DNA from: Litsea cubeba
Lineage: Eukaryota; Streptophyta; Magnoliopsida; Laurales; Lauraceae
Direction of reading: 5' to 3'
Length of the DNA: 64,000 nucleotides
Assembly (NCBI GenBank): GCA_012931725.1
Contig: CM022955.1
Span: 11,186,885 to 11,250,884 of the forward strand
Shown here: one piece after another, positions 30,281 through 40,488 of the stretch
Layout of the letters: each line of letters opens with the position of its first letter
How positions within the stretch are numbered: the stretch's first letter is position 1
Notes under the pieces: model-generated
The model's input: the letters and a program-made list of their open reading frames with translations, nothing else
What the model was told of the DNA's origin: nothing
Database searches by the model: none
Position numbers and translations under genes: made by a program

Positions 30281-33121
30281 TCAATCCAAATCAATTGTCT
30301 CAGCTGTTGATACATTTGGAGATACGAGTTCTTTGAATTGAACAATCCGATCCAAGTATGGTGTCTCCCAACCATTCGCACAAGAATGATGAAACTGTTT
30401 CCACTTACTTGCAATAGGCGGAATTGGATGACCGGGTGTTAAGAACAATTGCACAAAATGATTCCGATTAACAAAACCTATTGTTCTCTCATTCCGAGAA
30501 GGCATCGGCACTGGCACAGATCTCAATGGAAGGAAAGTCAGACACTGGTCTATGCTCAAATGGCCCATGTCAGGCATAGTCATCCAATAGTCCACCGATG
30601 GGTTGTCATCCATGTATGATAATGTTTCAACCAATTCCTCAACTCTGTTCTCCACCCCCAAATAATTGGTTGTAATGGTCTACATGTCCAAGTAGTTCTT
30701 GCGGTTAATCTCTGTCTCCATTCATCCTCAGATAGGCTAACCAATCCAGCAATGGCTCTGAAGCCACAATTACCATTAGCTGCAACGTCCTTTATAATTT
30801 TAATGTAAGGTCTCAACCCCACGGAAAACGAGAGTATGTAATTATTGATGTTCTTTGACCTCGTACGAATCACCCTTATCTTTCCGATCTTCTTTGATTT
30901 GCATTCCATCCTTTCTTTATTTTTAACATCTGTCATTGCTACTGATTTAGGAGAGTAGCTATCTTGTGCAGACGGTACCAACTCAAATGCGCTTGGATCC
31001 CATCGAGTTGAGGTGTCAAGTTTCATATTTGGTCTACCTCTTGTTCTTGATATTACTTCGGGTTTCATCAAATGAGTACTGTCTGGCATAGATAGCTCTC
31101 GTATCTTCTTTAGAAGTTGCAGTTTTCTTATGGAATCATACTCATTGAACCGTTTTTCGAGTAACTCCAAATCTGCCTTACAATCCAAACCCACGGAATA
31201 ACTCGTCTTTGTATTCTGCCGGCTTGAAATTATGTTGCACAATTGTCTTGCTTCTCTCAGACGAAGCTTTGATACTGGTATGCTGCAACTCAAGTTAACT
31301 GTGTATTTTAGTCCATACTGCTTCAAAATTTTCTTGACTTGATCCAAGCTGCCTCTTGAGCTGTGCATGTGAACTCTCGGCCCTACATCGGATTGTTAAG
31401 AGGTGAGTCATATTAATTAATAAGTATAAATCAACAAACTAATATTTTTTTAAAATTACCTATTTGAAGTAGTATTTCCAAAATGAACACAATTGCCTGT
31501 CCATGCAGAGACAAATCTCTCCTTATAAGCATCCAACCGACTACCTTTCACGTAATTGAGTGCATTAGGATACGTACTGAATTCATGATTTAGCATAGAC
31601 AGTTGTTCTCCAAACTCTTCTTCTGTGGATGAAGACACCAACATATTTCAGCTCATAATAAACATGTCCCATTTTTCTTTCATTTCAAACAACTTCTTGC
31701 ATCTCGCCAATAAGTTTCTATTAATGTGCCATTTGCATAGTAAATGAGTAGCACCAGGGAACACTCTTTTAATGGCGTTCATGAGTGACAATTCTCTATC
31801 CGTCATAATGACATCGGGAAGAATACCATCGCCAATAATAGAACGCAATATACCCAGTGCCCATGCATAATTTTCTTCACGTTCCGCATGAAGGTATGCA
31901 AAGCATACGGAAAAGGTCATGTCTGTGGATGTGACTCCAACAATCTCCAATAGAGGCATGCGATAACGATTGATCTTGTAAGTACAGTCCATTATCAAGA
32001 TATGTGAAAATGCACACCACAAGTCTAAACTTTTTGGGTGCGTCCAAATCAAGTCAGTTACAGTATCACTATCTTCACAATTCTTATGTCATTCAATGTA
32101 ATCATGCTCAGCCAACTTACCAAGCAGTTGTTGCATCTAACTTCTTCCACCCCGCTCATTGACTTTATATCTATAGCGTGCATTGTATATTATCTTCATC
32201 GTGGTTACGTTTAATTCACTTCTTTGTTTCAACGTTACCAAAATTTCTTTTGGTATAACCATGCTCTTGGACATATCAACTAGTAACTTTGTTTCCTCCT
32301 CTGATAATCTACCTGCAAATGAATGCCCCTCTAAATATTCTGCGGCCGAAAGATTATGCACACAACATATGACCTCCAACATCCAATCATCATTTGAGTC
32401 TAACTTTTTGCCTTTTAGTGTGAAAGGACATCCACATTTTTTCGAACAAGTAAGTTTGATCCTTTTTCGCTTTTGGCCTTTTCATGCTTATATTGTCCAC
32501 TTCTCTCACACGCAAGGAGTACTCTAGCTTTGACACGTACCCGAGCAGCATTTGAAACCTTTATGACAATGACAAATCCGTTTTTCCTTCCTACACCACG
32601 AGCCCAACTGATCAACGAATCGCGACTGTGAAATATCTACAATAAATGAACAAATTTTATGCGAATTTAGTAACAAAAAAAATGTAATTTGAGTAATAAA
32701 TTCACAATTTGTCTTACCTCTTGAGTTATAAACCCATTGGTATAATCCATGACAAAATCAAATCCAACCTGACTTTCCTGCGTAGAGACCTGCATATGTA
32801 AAAATTACATATCACTATCCGGACATAAACTTTCGAACACATTAATATGTTCGGACATAAACATCCGACCAAATACCATATGTTCGGACGTAAACTTCCA
32901 AACACAAACCATATGTTTGAATGTATAAATCCGAACACATTAACATGTGTTCGTTCCTGAAAGACCGTACATATCGAGAACCATTAGGTTCCAAACGACA
33001 AAAAAAACTTACTAATAGAGGCCAAAATGTAAAAAAAAATAATGAAAAAATGTACCTTTCCACTGCTGCTTTGATTAAAAAGCACCATTTGATTGTTGTT
33101 TTCTTCATTCTCTTCTTTCAT
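30281..33121 (-). pseudogene. FAR1/MULE transposase fused to an OTU cysteine-protease domain
   Basis: Exons are clear: exon 1, 33121-33056 (22 codons from ATG), exon 2, 32789-32718, exon 3, 32636-31460 and exon 4 from 31382. Introns have GT-AG ends and consistent phases. Exons 2-3 give the FAR1-type zinc-finger region (GFITQE, ISWARGVGRKNGFVIVI, ACERSG, KKCGCPF). The MULE core follows, with MDCTYKINRYRMPLLEIVG and VIMTDRELSLMNAI (two catalytic Asp) and LLCKWHINRN, then HFGNTTSNR. Exon 4 continues ESSHAQLKRQLGS, then jumps to a linker (RGRPN, DPSAFELV) and an OTU domain with ANGNCGFRAIAG (catalytic Cys) and GFVNRNHFVQLFL (catalytic His). The SWIM zinc finger expected before the linker is missing. 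Stops: near 32135, 32085, 31651, in exon 4 and near 30690. Frameshifts: near 32450 and 30715. Confidence 0.88.
32815..32990. repeat. MULE palindromic cluster 3, inside intron 1 of the transposase gene
   Basis: About four units of roughly 40 bp on TATGTTCGGACATAAAC and TCCGAACACATTAA. The cluster is wholly within the intron 33055-32790, between exons coding SSSGK and VSTQES. Confidence 0.88.
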
Positions 33122-33398
33122 TGCATAATCAAATGGAGGAAAGTGAGTGAAGATGAATTGCCCAGGAAAATGGACGAAGTGGAGAGTGAGATGAGCTGCC
33201 AAGGAGAAGAAAATGGAAGAATGTGGGTGAATTTGAGTTGCCAAGGAAGATGGAGGAAGTAGAGAGTGAGATGGGTGGGAGAGGGTTTTGGTTGAGGAAG
33301 AAAATGGACTGTGTGTGAAAAGAAAATTGAGATTTGAGTTCTTATGAGATAATGGCTATTTTAGTCATTTCATATTTTGTGTGCCAATAGCAGCACTC

Positions 33399-33526
33399 TT
33401 TTAGATAGTCTCTACAAAATGACACCACATGAGATCTATGCCATCTTTAAAGCTTAAGGTCTAATGGGTTACCCCACATGAGCCAGGTTTGAGCACCTAA
33501 GCACTAAAAGGGGATTCCTATAAAAA
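33399..33526. other. right target duplication of the MULE and short flank
   Basis: TTTTAGATAG at 33399-33408 is the MULE duplication. The following 118 bp are AT-rich and unassigned up to the broken RT start of element C. Confidence 0.6.
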
Positions 33527-34723
33527 AAAATTCATCTTACCAAGAGCATATCACCATGGGGAGCTCCAGTACTGTTTAATAAAAAGAAGGATGGGACTAT
33601 GAGGATGTGCATCGATTACCAGCAATCAAACCAAGTGATAGTCAAGAACAAATACCTACTTTCGAGAATAGATGAGTTGTTTGATCAACTATAGGGAGCC
33701 CAGTTCTTTTCGAAGATTGATCTACATTCGGGATACCATCAATTACGTGTCAGAGGGGAAGATATTCCTAAGACAGCGTTTCGGACTAGATATGGCCACT
33801 TTGAGTTTTTAGCGATGCCATTTGGTTTTACGAATGCACCGGCAGTGTTCATTACTCCAATGAACAAGATATTTACTCCTTACCTCAATCAATTTGTGGT
33901 TGTATTCATTGATAATGTAATGGTTTATTCCAAGTCCAAGGAAGAACATGAGCATCAGTTGAGGACTTCTTTACAGCCTTTGAGAGACAACCAGTTGTAT
34001 GTCAAGCTGAGTAAATGTGTGTTCTGGTTAGAACAAGTGGCATTCCTAGGCCACGTGATTTCCAAGGAAGGATTTGCAGTAGATTCTAAGAAGATAGAGG
34101 CAGTTGTTAATTGGGATAGTCCACAAAATGCAACAGAGATTCGTAGTTTCCTATGACTTGCAGGCTATTACAGAAGATTCGTGAAAGGATTCTCTACTAT
34201 TGCAGCCCCTCTTACGAAGTTGACTTTAAAGAACATTCCTTTTAATTGGACCGAGGAGTGTGAGAAGAGCTTTCAAGAATTGAAGACTAGATTAACCACA
34301 ACACCTATTCTTGCTTTACCATCTGGCAGTGGAGGATTTGTTGTTTTCACAAACGCATTAGGAGTTGGCTTGGGTTGTGTTCTTATGCAAAACGACAAGG
34401 TGATAGCATATGGTTCGAGGTAGTTGAAAGGACATGAGAATAAGTACGCCGCCCATGATTTGGAGCTTGCAGCCGTTGTACTTGCACTCAAGATATGGGG
34501 ACATTACTTATACGGCGAGAAGTTCGAGGTGCACTCAGATCACAAGAGCCTACAGTATCTGTTTACACATAATGAATTGAACAACAGACAGTGGAGATGG
34601 ATGTAGTACATCAAGGATTATGATTTTCCTATCAAGTACCACCCTGGAAAAGTCAACGTGGTAGCAAGTGCCTTGAGTAGAAAGTCGGCATTCTATGGGT
34701 GTATAGTGCCAGAATGAAAATGG
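33527..34723 (+). pseudogene. reverse transcriptase and RNase H, chromovirus C
   Basis: The RT begins inside the fingers at SPWGAPVLFNKKKDGTMRMC, runs through KIDLHSGYHQLRV, MPFGFTNAPAVF and the active site, which reads FIDN instead of the family's F/Y-x-D-D, so the second catalytic Asp is lost. The connection LAGYYRRFVKGFS follows. In the RNase H the first catalytic Asp of FTDAS is Asn (FTNAL), while ELAAVVLALKIW and VHSDHKSLQY keep their acids. Stops occur at 33692 (TAG), 34156, 34421 and 34604. Upstream pol and gag are absent. Confidence 0.9.
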
Positions 34724-35283
34724 ATGGAACAGTTTAGAGACTTGGACGATGAAGTTTGGCCTATCAGCGAGAAGGTGATGATTGCTAGCATGGCAGCATG
34801 GGAACCAGAGATAATGAACAGAATCAAAGAATGTCAAAAAGATGACCCAGGGTTACAGCGCATCATTGAGCAGATAGATGACAGGCCTGAGTTCAGACTG
34901 ATTGAGGGAGTGTTGTATTGCAAAGACCGGTTGTGCATGCCAGATGTACAAGACATAAAGACAGAGTTGATGACAGATGCACACCATATGAGATATTTTA
35001 TTCATCCGGAGCAACACTAAGATGTATCAGAATTTGAAGAACCACTATTGATGATGAGTACGAAGAAAGAGATTGTAGAGTCGTCTCCAAGTGTTATACG
35101 TGTCAGGTGATCAAGACTGAACACAAGAAGCCTCCTGGTTTACTTCATCAGTTAGATATTCCCAAATGGAAATGGGAGCACATCACTATGGATTTTGTGT
35201 CAGGATTTAAAAATACCAGGAAAGGGAATGATGCTATACGGGTGATCGTGGACCGATTGACCAAGTTTGCCCATTTCATAGTC
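34724..35283 (+). pseudogene. integrase N-terminal half, chromovirus C
   Basis: After the linker (DDPGLQRIIEQIDDRPEF, GVLYCKDRLCMPD) the zinc-binding segment is frameshifted: the HHM.YFIHPE half is followed in another frame by KCYTCQVIKTEHKKP. The core starts DIPKWKWEHITMDFVSGF and AIRVIVDRLTKFAHFI with the first catalytic Asp. The frame is cut at 35283 by the inserted LTR and resumes at 38713. Confidence 0.8.
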
Positions 35284-35361
35284 TAACGAGTCCTCACCGG
35301 ACGTCCTAATGTCTCTAGAGTGTTTTATTTCCTAGAAACTAACCTGGCTCTGATACCAATC
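35284..35361 (-). promoter_or_regulatory. primer-binding site and leader stub of the inserted minus-strand element
   Basis: On the reverse strand TTGGTATCAGAGCCAGGTT (35361-35343) follows the LTR end by a base or two. TGGTATCAGAGC is complementary to the 3' end of plant initiator tRNA-Met, the usual primer for many plant LTR elements. Only about 60 bp of leader remain. Confidence 0.85.
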
Positions 35362-36184
35362 TGTCACACCCCAAAACCGGGCCCTGCAGTGATCCGATCT
35401 CGGGATGCAGAATTTTGGAATTAAGTAAAACTTTTTGTATTTCCCAAGATCCGCGTGAGTGAGGATAATAAAATTCCATCACGACCTGAATATTTTTGCG
35501 GAAGCTAATCATGGTGTTTACTACTCGGAGCCCGTGGCCACCGGATTCCGTGTCGCACTCAGCCATTAACATAAAGTCATCAAATTAAGCTTATAATCAA
35601 ACTTGTACAAATTATAATCATAGAATACTGAGCTGGCAGTAACAGGACATTTTATTTCCCACATATATTAAAGTTATAAATTATCAAGTACATTAATTAC
35701 AATCCCAAAGAAAATGCTAATAAAGCCATCCAAAAATAAACAACTAAATAAAATGCTACCCCAAATGATATCACGAACTCCGGTGCCAAACTTGACATCT
35801 AGATGATATCAATGGGCAGCCTCTCGCGTCAGACCGGCGGCTCAACCGCCTCCTCCGATCAAAAACCTAAAAAGGGTAAAGGGGGGTGGAATCCTGGCAC
35901 CAAACAAGAGGGGTCAGACACAACGGTCTGGCAAGCCAATAAACAGATAATATGATGGTAGGCATTTGTAAGACATTATGAACTAATTGTAAATCCATTT
36001 AAAGATTCTAAACAATAATAGTGATAAATCATGATAAAATTATTGAAAGACTGAACATATCAGAGCAAATAAATGAACAGTATCTGAAACATAAATATCT
36101 TAAAAGAGATAGCAAACTGATTAAAACATTGGCAAACCACATAGCTATATTCTCCTATTACCGAAGTAATAAGAGCAAACAGAA

Positions 36185-36330
36185 ACCGTAGCCACTACAC
36201 GTGGAACCGGAACGAATAAAGTCGCTATCAAACAGAACCATAGCCACTACACGTGGGACCGGAAACAGAATCAGAACCGTAGCCACATACAAGTGGGACC
36301 GGCGGAACAGAACCGTTGCCATGGTCGATA
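36185..36330. repeat. G-box-containing tandem units in the minus-strand LTR
   Basis: Three to four units of about 50 bp on GAACCGTAGCCACTACACGTG. Perfect CACGTG cores lie at 36198-36203 and 36250-36255, and a decayed CAAGTG at 36290. CACGTG is the established bZIP/bHLH target in plants; whether it acts here is inference. Confidence 0.8.
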
Positions 36331-37214
36331 CAAACAGAATCCAAACTATAGCTGATAGATAATTTAAAGATCCCAAGCGGGGTAATCAGCCTGACAAGGT
36401 GACCTAAGCTTAGTGGTGGCTTTAGGTTTCAAAACCTGAGCCGATATAAATCAAATCAAAATAATTAATTTCTGAAATCGATAAAAGGACTACTCCTGAA
36501 CAAACACACACTGAATATACGGACAAATCCAAACAAGTCTGATGAGTAGCCTTATCGATGTTTCTGAACGTGGCGAACCACTCATATATTTCAACAAAAC
36601 AATTTATAGAAATCATACCGATATTCCGGGGCGAACCAATCAAATCTATTACAAAGCAAATTGTGGAACCGATACATTTTAACTTATCGCAATACATTAC
36701 CAAAATCGATAAAAGCAACTACTTGGACGATTTACAAACGGATAATATTAATTAATTCAAAACAAATAGTTTTATCGATATTTCCAATCGTGGTAAACCA
36801 CTCAATTCATTTTCAAATCGAATTATAGAATAAATCGTACGATTTCATTAACTTGGAGTGAAGTAATGTAAGATGGTTCAATGGCTTACCCACGATCATC
36901 TTGATATATACTTAGTCTCCTAATGTCGATAATTATTGAGAAATTTGGTGCCACTGAAGATCTCCGACAATCAAGGAGATGAAGTGTATATTAAGACTTT
37001 AACCATTCTCCCTGGGGAATACATTCATTAAGCAATGCCATTTAAATTTCACAACTTGAAACAATTCAAATCAATGAATTAATTCGAACTTCTATGCATC
37101 AATAAGGGGCAAAATGGGCTTCAAATAGAAGAGGAGAAATGGATTAAATCAAACCTGAAATGGACCTGCAAAAAGGGCTAGAAACAGCCCACAAAAGTCA
37201 CCCAAAAACAGGCC

Positions 37215-37345
37215 CAGACCTGGCCTGTCCGCTCGGGCGAGGCCTATCCAGTAGTTGGGTCGCTCGAGCTGGTTTGCTCTGGACCAGGCAGAGCCTGGTC
37301 CGCTCGAGCTGCCTAGGGGCCCGCTCAAGCGGACTGGGCTTTGTC
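37215..37345. repeat. GCTCGAGC palindrome cassette in the minus-strand LTR
   Basis: CGCTCGGGCG, CGCTCGAGCT twice and CGCTCAAGCG occur within 130 bp, spaced by G/C-rich fragments (CTGGTCC, GGACCAGG) that are themselves inverted repeats. Confidence 0.8.
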
Positions 37346-38711
37346 CCAATCCGATACAAGTGCATTTTATGCACAGTTTCTTCCTATTTTTGTTTTGTTT
37401 TCCCCCTTCTCTTCCATATGAATTTTATACAATTTGCACCTCCTTTAGCCTCATCAAACTCCATTGAATCATCCTCATTAATTCATTCCATCTCTCAAAA
37501 CAAATTTGATAAGAATAAATCCTCCCATTAACCAAACATTGAAATTTTGAGATAAACATAATTGATCCATAATGTCTACATTGCTGAAAACAACAACTTA
37601 GAATAAATAGATAAGGACCATTTCATAAGCATTTCGAAGAACCCAAATCTATAACTTTTAGAGAGGAATATCATGAAGAAAAGATGCATAAGAAATCCAA
37701 AGCTTGCAATAGAGATCATAAATCAATCACATTATCTGAAAATTTACTTACCTTGACAAAAAAAATGAAGAGCAAATCACACCAAGAAGGATCTCTCAAG
37801 GGTCCAAAGTCTTCAATCTACAAAATCCCCAAAAATATCCAAGAGAAAACCCTAGAAAATCAATCCTTTGCAAAATCCCATGAAAACTCTTTGCATATAT
37901 GAGAAAAATACTCCAAATGGTTTGAAAAACCACGATTTAAAGAAAGAAAAGCCATAACTAACCTTTTGAAGCACAAACAAGGAAGAAAGGCTTGGAAGCG
38001 GGGTCTTCTCTAGCTCAAATATCTTGAAAATGGTGTCTTAGGGAAGCTTGGAAGATGAAGAAAAAGATGAGGAGATAATTCCTCCATTTTTGGCATTCAA
38101 GAAACAAACTTGCAAGATAAGAGAGAAAGTGGCTGGGTGAGAAAACCCTAGGCACCGCCAAGGGTTGCAGGAAAAAGAAATGGGGAAGAAAAAGAGCCCA
38201 AGGCTTTTTATAAAGAGTAAGTGGGCTGGGTCTCATGGGCCTCAATCTTCAAGTGATTAAAACTGACATTTGTGGGTTCCGAACGAAGACGACGAAGAAG
38301 ACAAAATTGATCATCAAAATATTTACTTTTCAAAAAGTATATTTTTAACATATTTTGCAAATTTTGAAATTTGGGTACAGGTGAAAGGTCGGTTTTGCCC
38401 TTTTTCTTAAAAAATGTGATTTCTAAGTATTAAATCAAAATGGTCAAAACATGAAAGTTGTTTATAACAATAGAATGAATCAAAATAAATAAAATTTAGG
38501 ATTTTTAGAAATCAAGAGTAATTTCTCTCAAAATTTTTTTTTATAAAGTTAGGGTCAAAACAAAGTACAACTGTCCTCAAAACTCTCCAAGGTTATGAAA
38601 AATCTAGTCAAACTCAAAAACTAAAGTCAAACCAACTCTAATCTCATTTAAAAAGTTAAACCTATAATTAAAATAACGCTAAACAAAAGAATTGGGGGTC
38701 GAGGTCTTACA

Positions 38712-38822
38712 CTTACCATTCAAGACCGGTCAGTTTATGAATAACATGGCCAAGTTGTACAATGATGAGATTGTCAAATTACATGGAGTACCTAAATCTA
38801 TAGTATCCGATCGAGACACCAA
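38712..38822 (+). pseudogene. integrase middle piece, chromovirus C
   Basis: Reads PFKTGQFMNNMAKLYNDEIV, then LHGVPKSIVSDRDTK with the second catalytic Asp. It is bounded on both sides by insertions and joins in sense to 35283 and 40489. Confidence 0.85.
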
Positions 38823-40488
38823 GGTCCCGTTTGGCATGTGTAATTTCGGGGTCTATATCTCTTAAAACTGTTTGAGAAAGACATTTTACAAAATTAGACT
38901 GTTTGGATGAACCGAGCCATATGTTTGTTTGCAATAGAAAATTGACATTTTTTGTCTACTTCATAAAGGCCCAGAAAGTGTGCAACTTTGGATAGATAAA
39001 AATGTCTGAAGTGGGTAACCAATTTTTTATTATTTTCGGACAAGTTTTCCCTCTTCGTTTTTTGGGATTGACAAGTTTACCCTCCTTTTATTTTGCCAAA
39101 ATGAAGGTTCTCTATCCTCATTTGCAAAAAGCCCTAGGAGACTCATCTTCTTCCTTCCATTACCTCCTCTCCATTCCTCCATCAAGAACGACAAGGCACT
39201 TCTATCCTCTCTCTTTTGTGTCTGTGATTTTCTTGCTTTGTCTCTCTATTCCTCTCTTCATCTTTGTTATTGGGTTTGGGTTTTTTTTTCTTCTTTTGTG
39301 TTCAAAAGATCGACGGCCATGGTAGAGAAGAACACTGATTTGACTTTTTGAGTTAGAGGTTTTTCAATGTGCATTTTATGATTTGACATTTCCTCTTTTG
39401 TGGATTTTTTTGATTTGGGTAGTTTATTTTAGGGGTTGCGTTATGTTAATTTTTCCGCCCTCTAGCTATGGTGAAAATCTTTGGGTTCACTGCTCAAGAG
39501 AAAGAGGAAAAAAGATGATTTTTAATCTCAAGTGGGAGATTGCACCAATGCAAGAAAATTCATTGATTTCTTCTCATTGCTGAGTTTCTCATTAAATACA
39601 TGTAGTGAGACTCTAACAGCACAATTCCAACGGCTACTTCAGTTCCACAATAGCTGCTAACAAATGTAACACAAAATTAAGAAACAACCAACTGTGGTAA
39701 CACATTAAGTACACGAGCTTGGATGATGACTGAACTTTCTCTTCTTTTTTTATGCAGATTGAATGAAAATTGAGGATTTCACTTCAACTTTTGTGATCAA
39801 GTCATCCGGTTCAATGCTGGCTGCTGCCGATTGCTATATGTTAAAATGGGACGCAAGAAGCTTTTTTTACAAAAGGTTGCAGGTGTTGGAATGGTGGAAC
39901 AATGAAATGATCATATATGAATATGTAAATTTTAATTGGCATTTGAATGTTGGTACAGAGTAGCATGTTAGCCTAGGTTTTAATTTCTTAATGGTAATGG
40001 TAAAGTCCTTTCAATGTTGAAAGGATGTTTGAACATTAATATGAGGTGGAATGGATTTTCTTGTTTAATTTTTTTTATGGTTTTGGAATGGAAATGAATG
40101 TTGGGTGTGTAATAGATTTTGGTCTTGGATAATGGAAGCAGTTTTAATTTATTCACATGACATAGGTTGGAAGTTGTGATGATGTCCTAATGTATATACA
40201 GGAAATATAGATGGTCTGAATGAATTTATAAATAATTTGTAATGGATTTCAAATTGATTTTCTATCCTAAATTGACTTTTTTGGAAAAGACAAGAAATGC
40301 CCCTGTAATAAGCTCTTCTTTGTATGTTTACCAAACAAGTTTCATCAAAAAGATCTATTTGAATTAAATATACTGGATGTGTTACCAAACGGTCTATTTG
40401 GAAAGGAGTCTATTTGAAATAGATCTATTTTTAATAGTCTATTTGAGCCAGATCAATTACAAACAGATCAGATTTGCCAAAGAGACCC
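38823..40488. mobile_element. PIF/Harbinger-like non-autonomous DNA element, 1666 bp
   Basis: The left end GGTCCCGTTTGGCA and the reversed right end GGGTCTCTTTGGCA form an imperfect inverted repeat, flanked by CAA at 38820-38822 and 40489-40491. The integrase reading frame closes exactly (DTK-FVSRF) when the element and one CAA are removed, which proves the boundaries to within a base or two. Subterminal repeats on TCTATTTGAAATAGA lie at 40400-40450. No transposase was found. The 3-bp duplication and GGGTC-GTTTGG ends fit PIF/Harbinger by recalled family features. Confidence 0.75.
39040..39965 (+). other. possible captured gene fragment inside the PIF-like element
   Basis: CT-rich sequence with a 107-codon frame (39002-39325) resembles a plant 5' UTR and start region. 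At about 39750 a pyrimidine tract ending TTTTTTTATGCAG precedes a 66-codon frame (39763-39963). No domain was recognised, so this may be chance. Confidence 0.25.

Larger units (their letters stand above)
27121..33398. mobile_element. Mutator-like element (MULE), 6278 bp, with convergent PMD and transposase-OTU genes
   Basis: The left end GAAATTCTAC-TGGCACAC and the reversed right end GAGTGCTGCTATTGGCACAC form a short imperfect terminal inverted repeat. They are flanked by TTTTAGATGG (27111-27120) and TTTTAGATAG (33399-33408), a 10-bp duplication with one mismatch, the size typical of MULEs. Inside are a plus-strand plant mobile domain gene and a minus-strand transposase gene, tail to tail, as mudrA and mudrB are in maize MuDR. 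Both genes carry disabling mutations. The left subterminal region holds five CCACACACA-type repeats (27153-27303). Confidence 0.85.
35362..38711 (-). repeat. chromovirus LTR, minus strand, 3350 bp, inserted in integrase of C
   Basis: Reverse-strand termini are TGTAAGACCTCGACCCCC (38711) and GGGTGTGACA (35362). The start resembles the starts of LTR D (TGTAAGACCCCGACC) and the C and solo LTRs (TGTAAGGTCC), so all belong to one superfamily. It contains G-box repeats (36185-36330), a duplication of about 228 bp (36476-36600 and 36703-36820, sharing ATCGATAAAAG and GTGG-GAACCACTC), and GCTCGAGC palindromes at 37220-37340. It is joined to a PBS and a leader stub on the left; no target duplication was recognised. 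Confidence 0.85.

Noticed and set aside
35284..38716. Five-base target duplication for the minus-strand LTR in integrase C
   Set aside because: Left flank TAGTC and right flank CTTAC do not match; the left side was probably altered by deletion.
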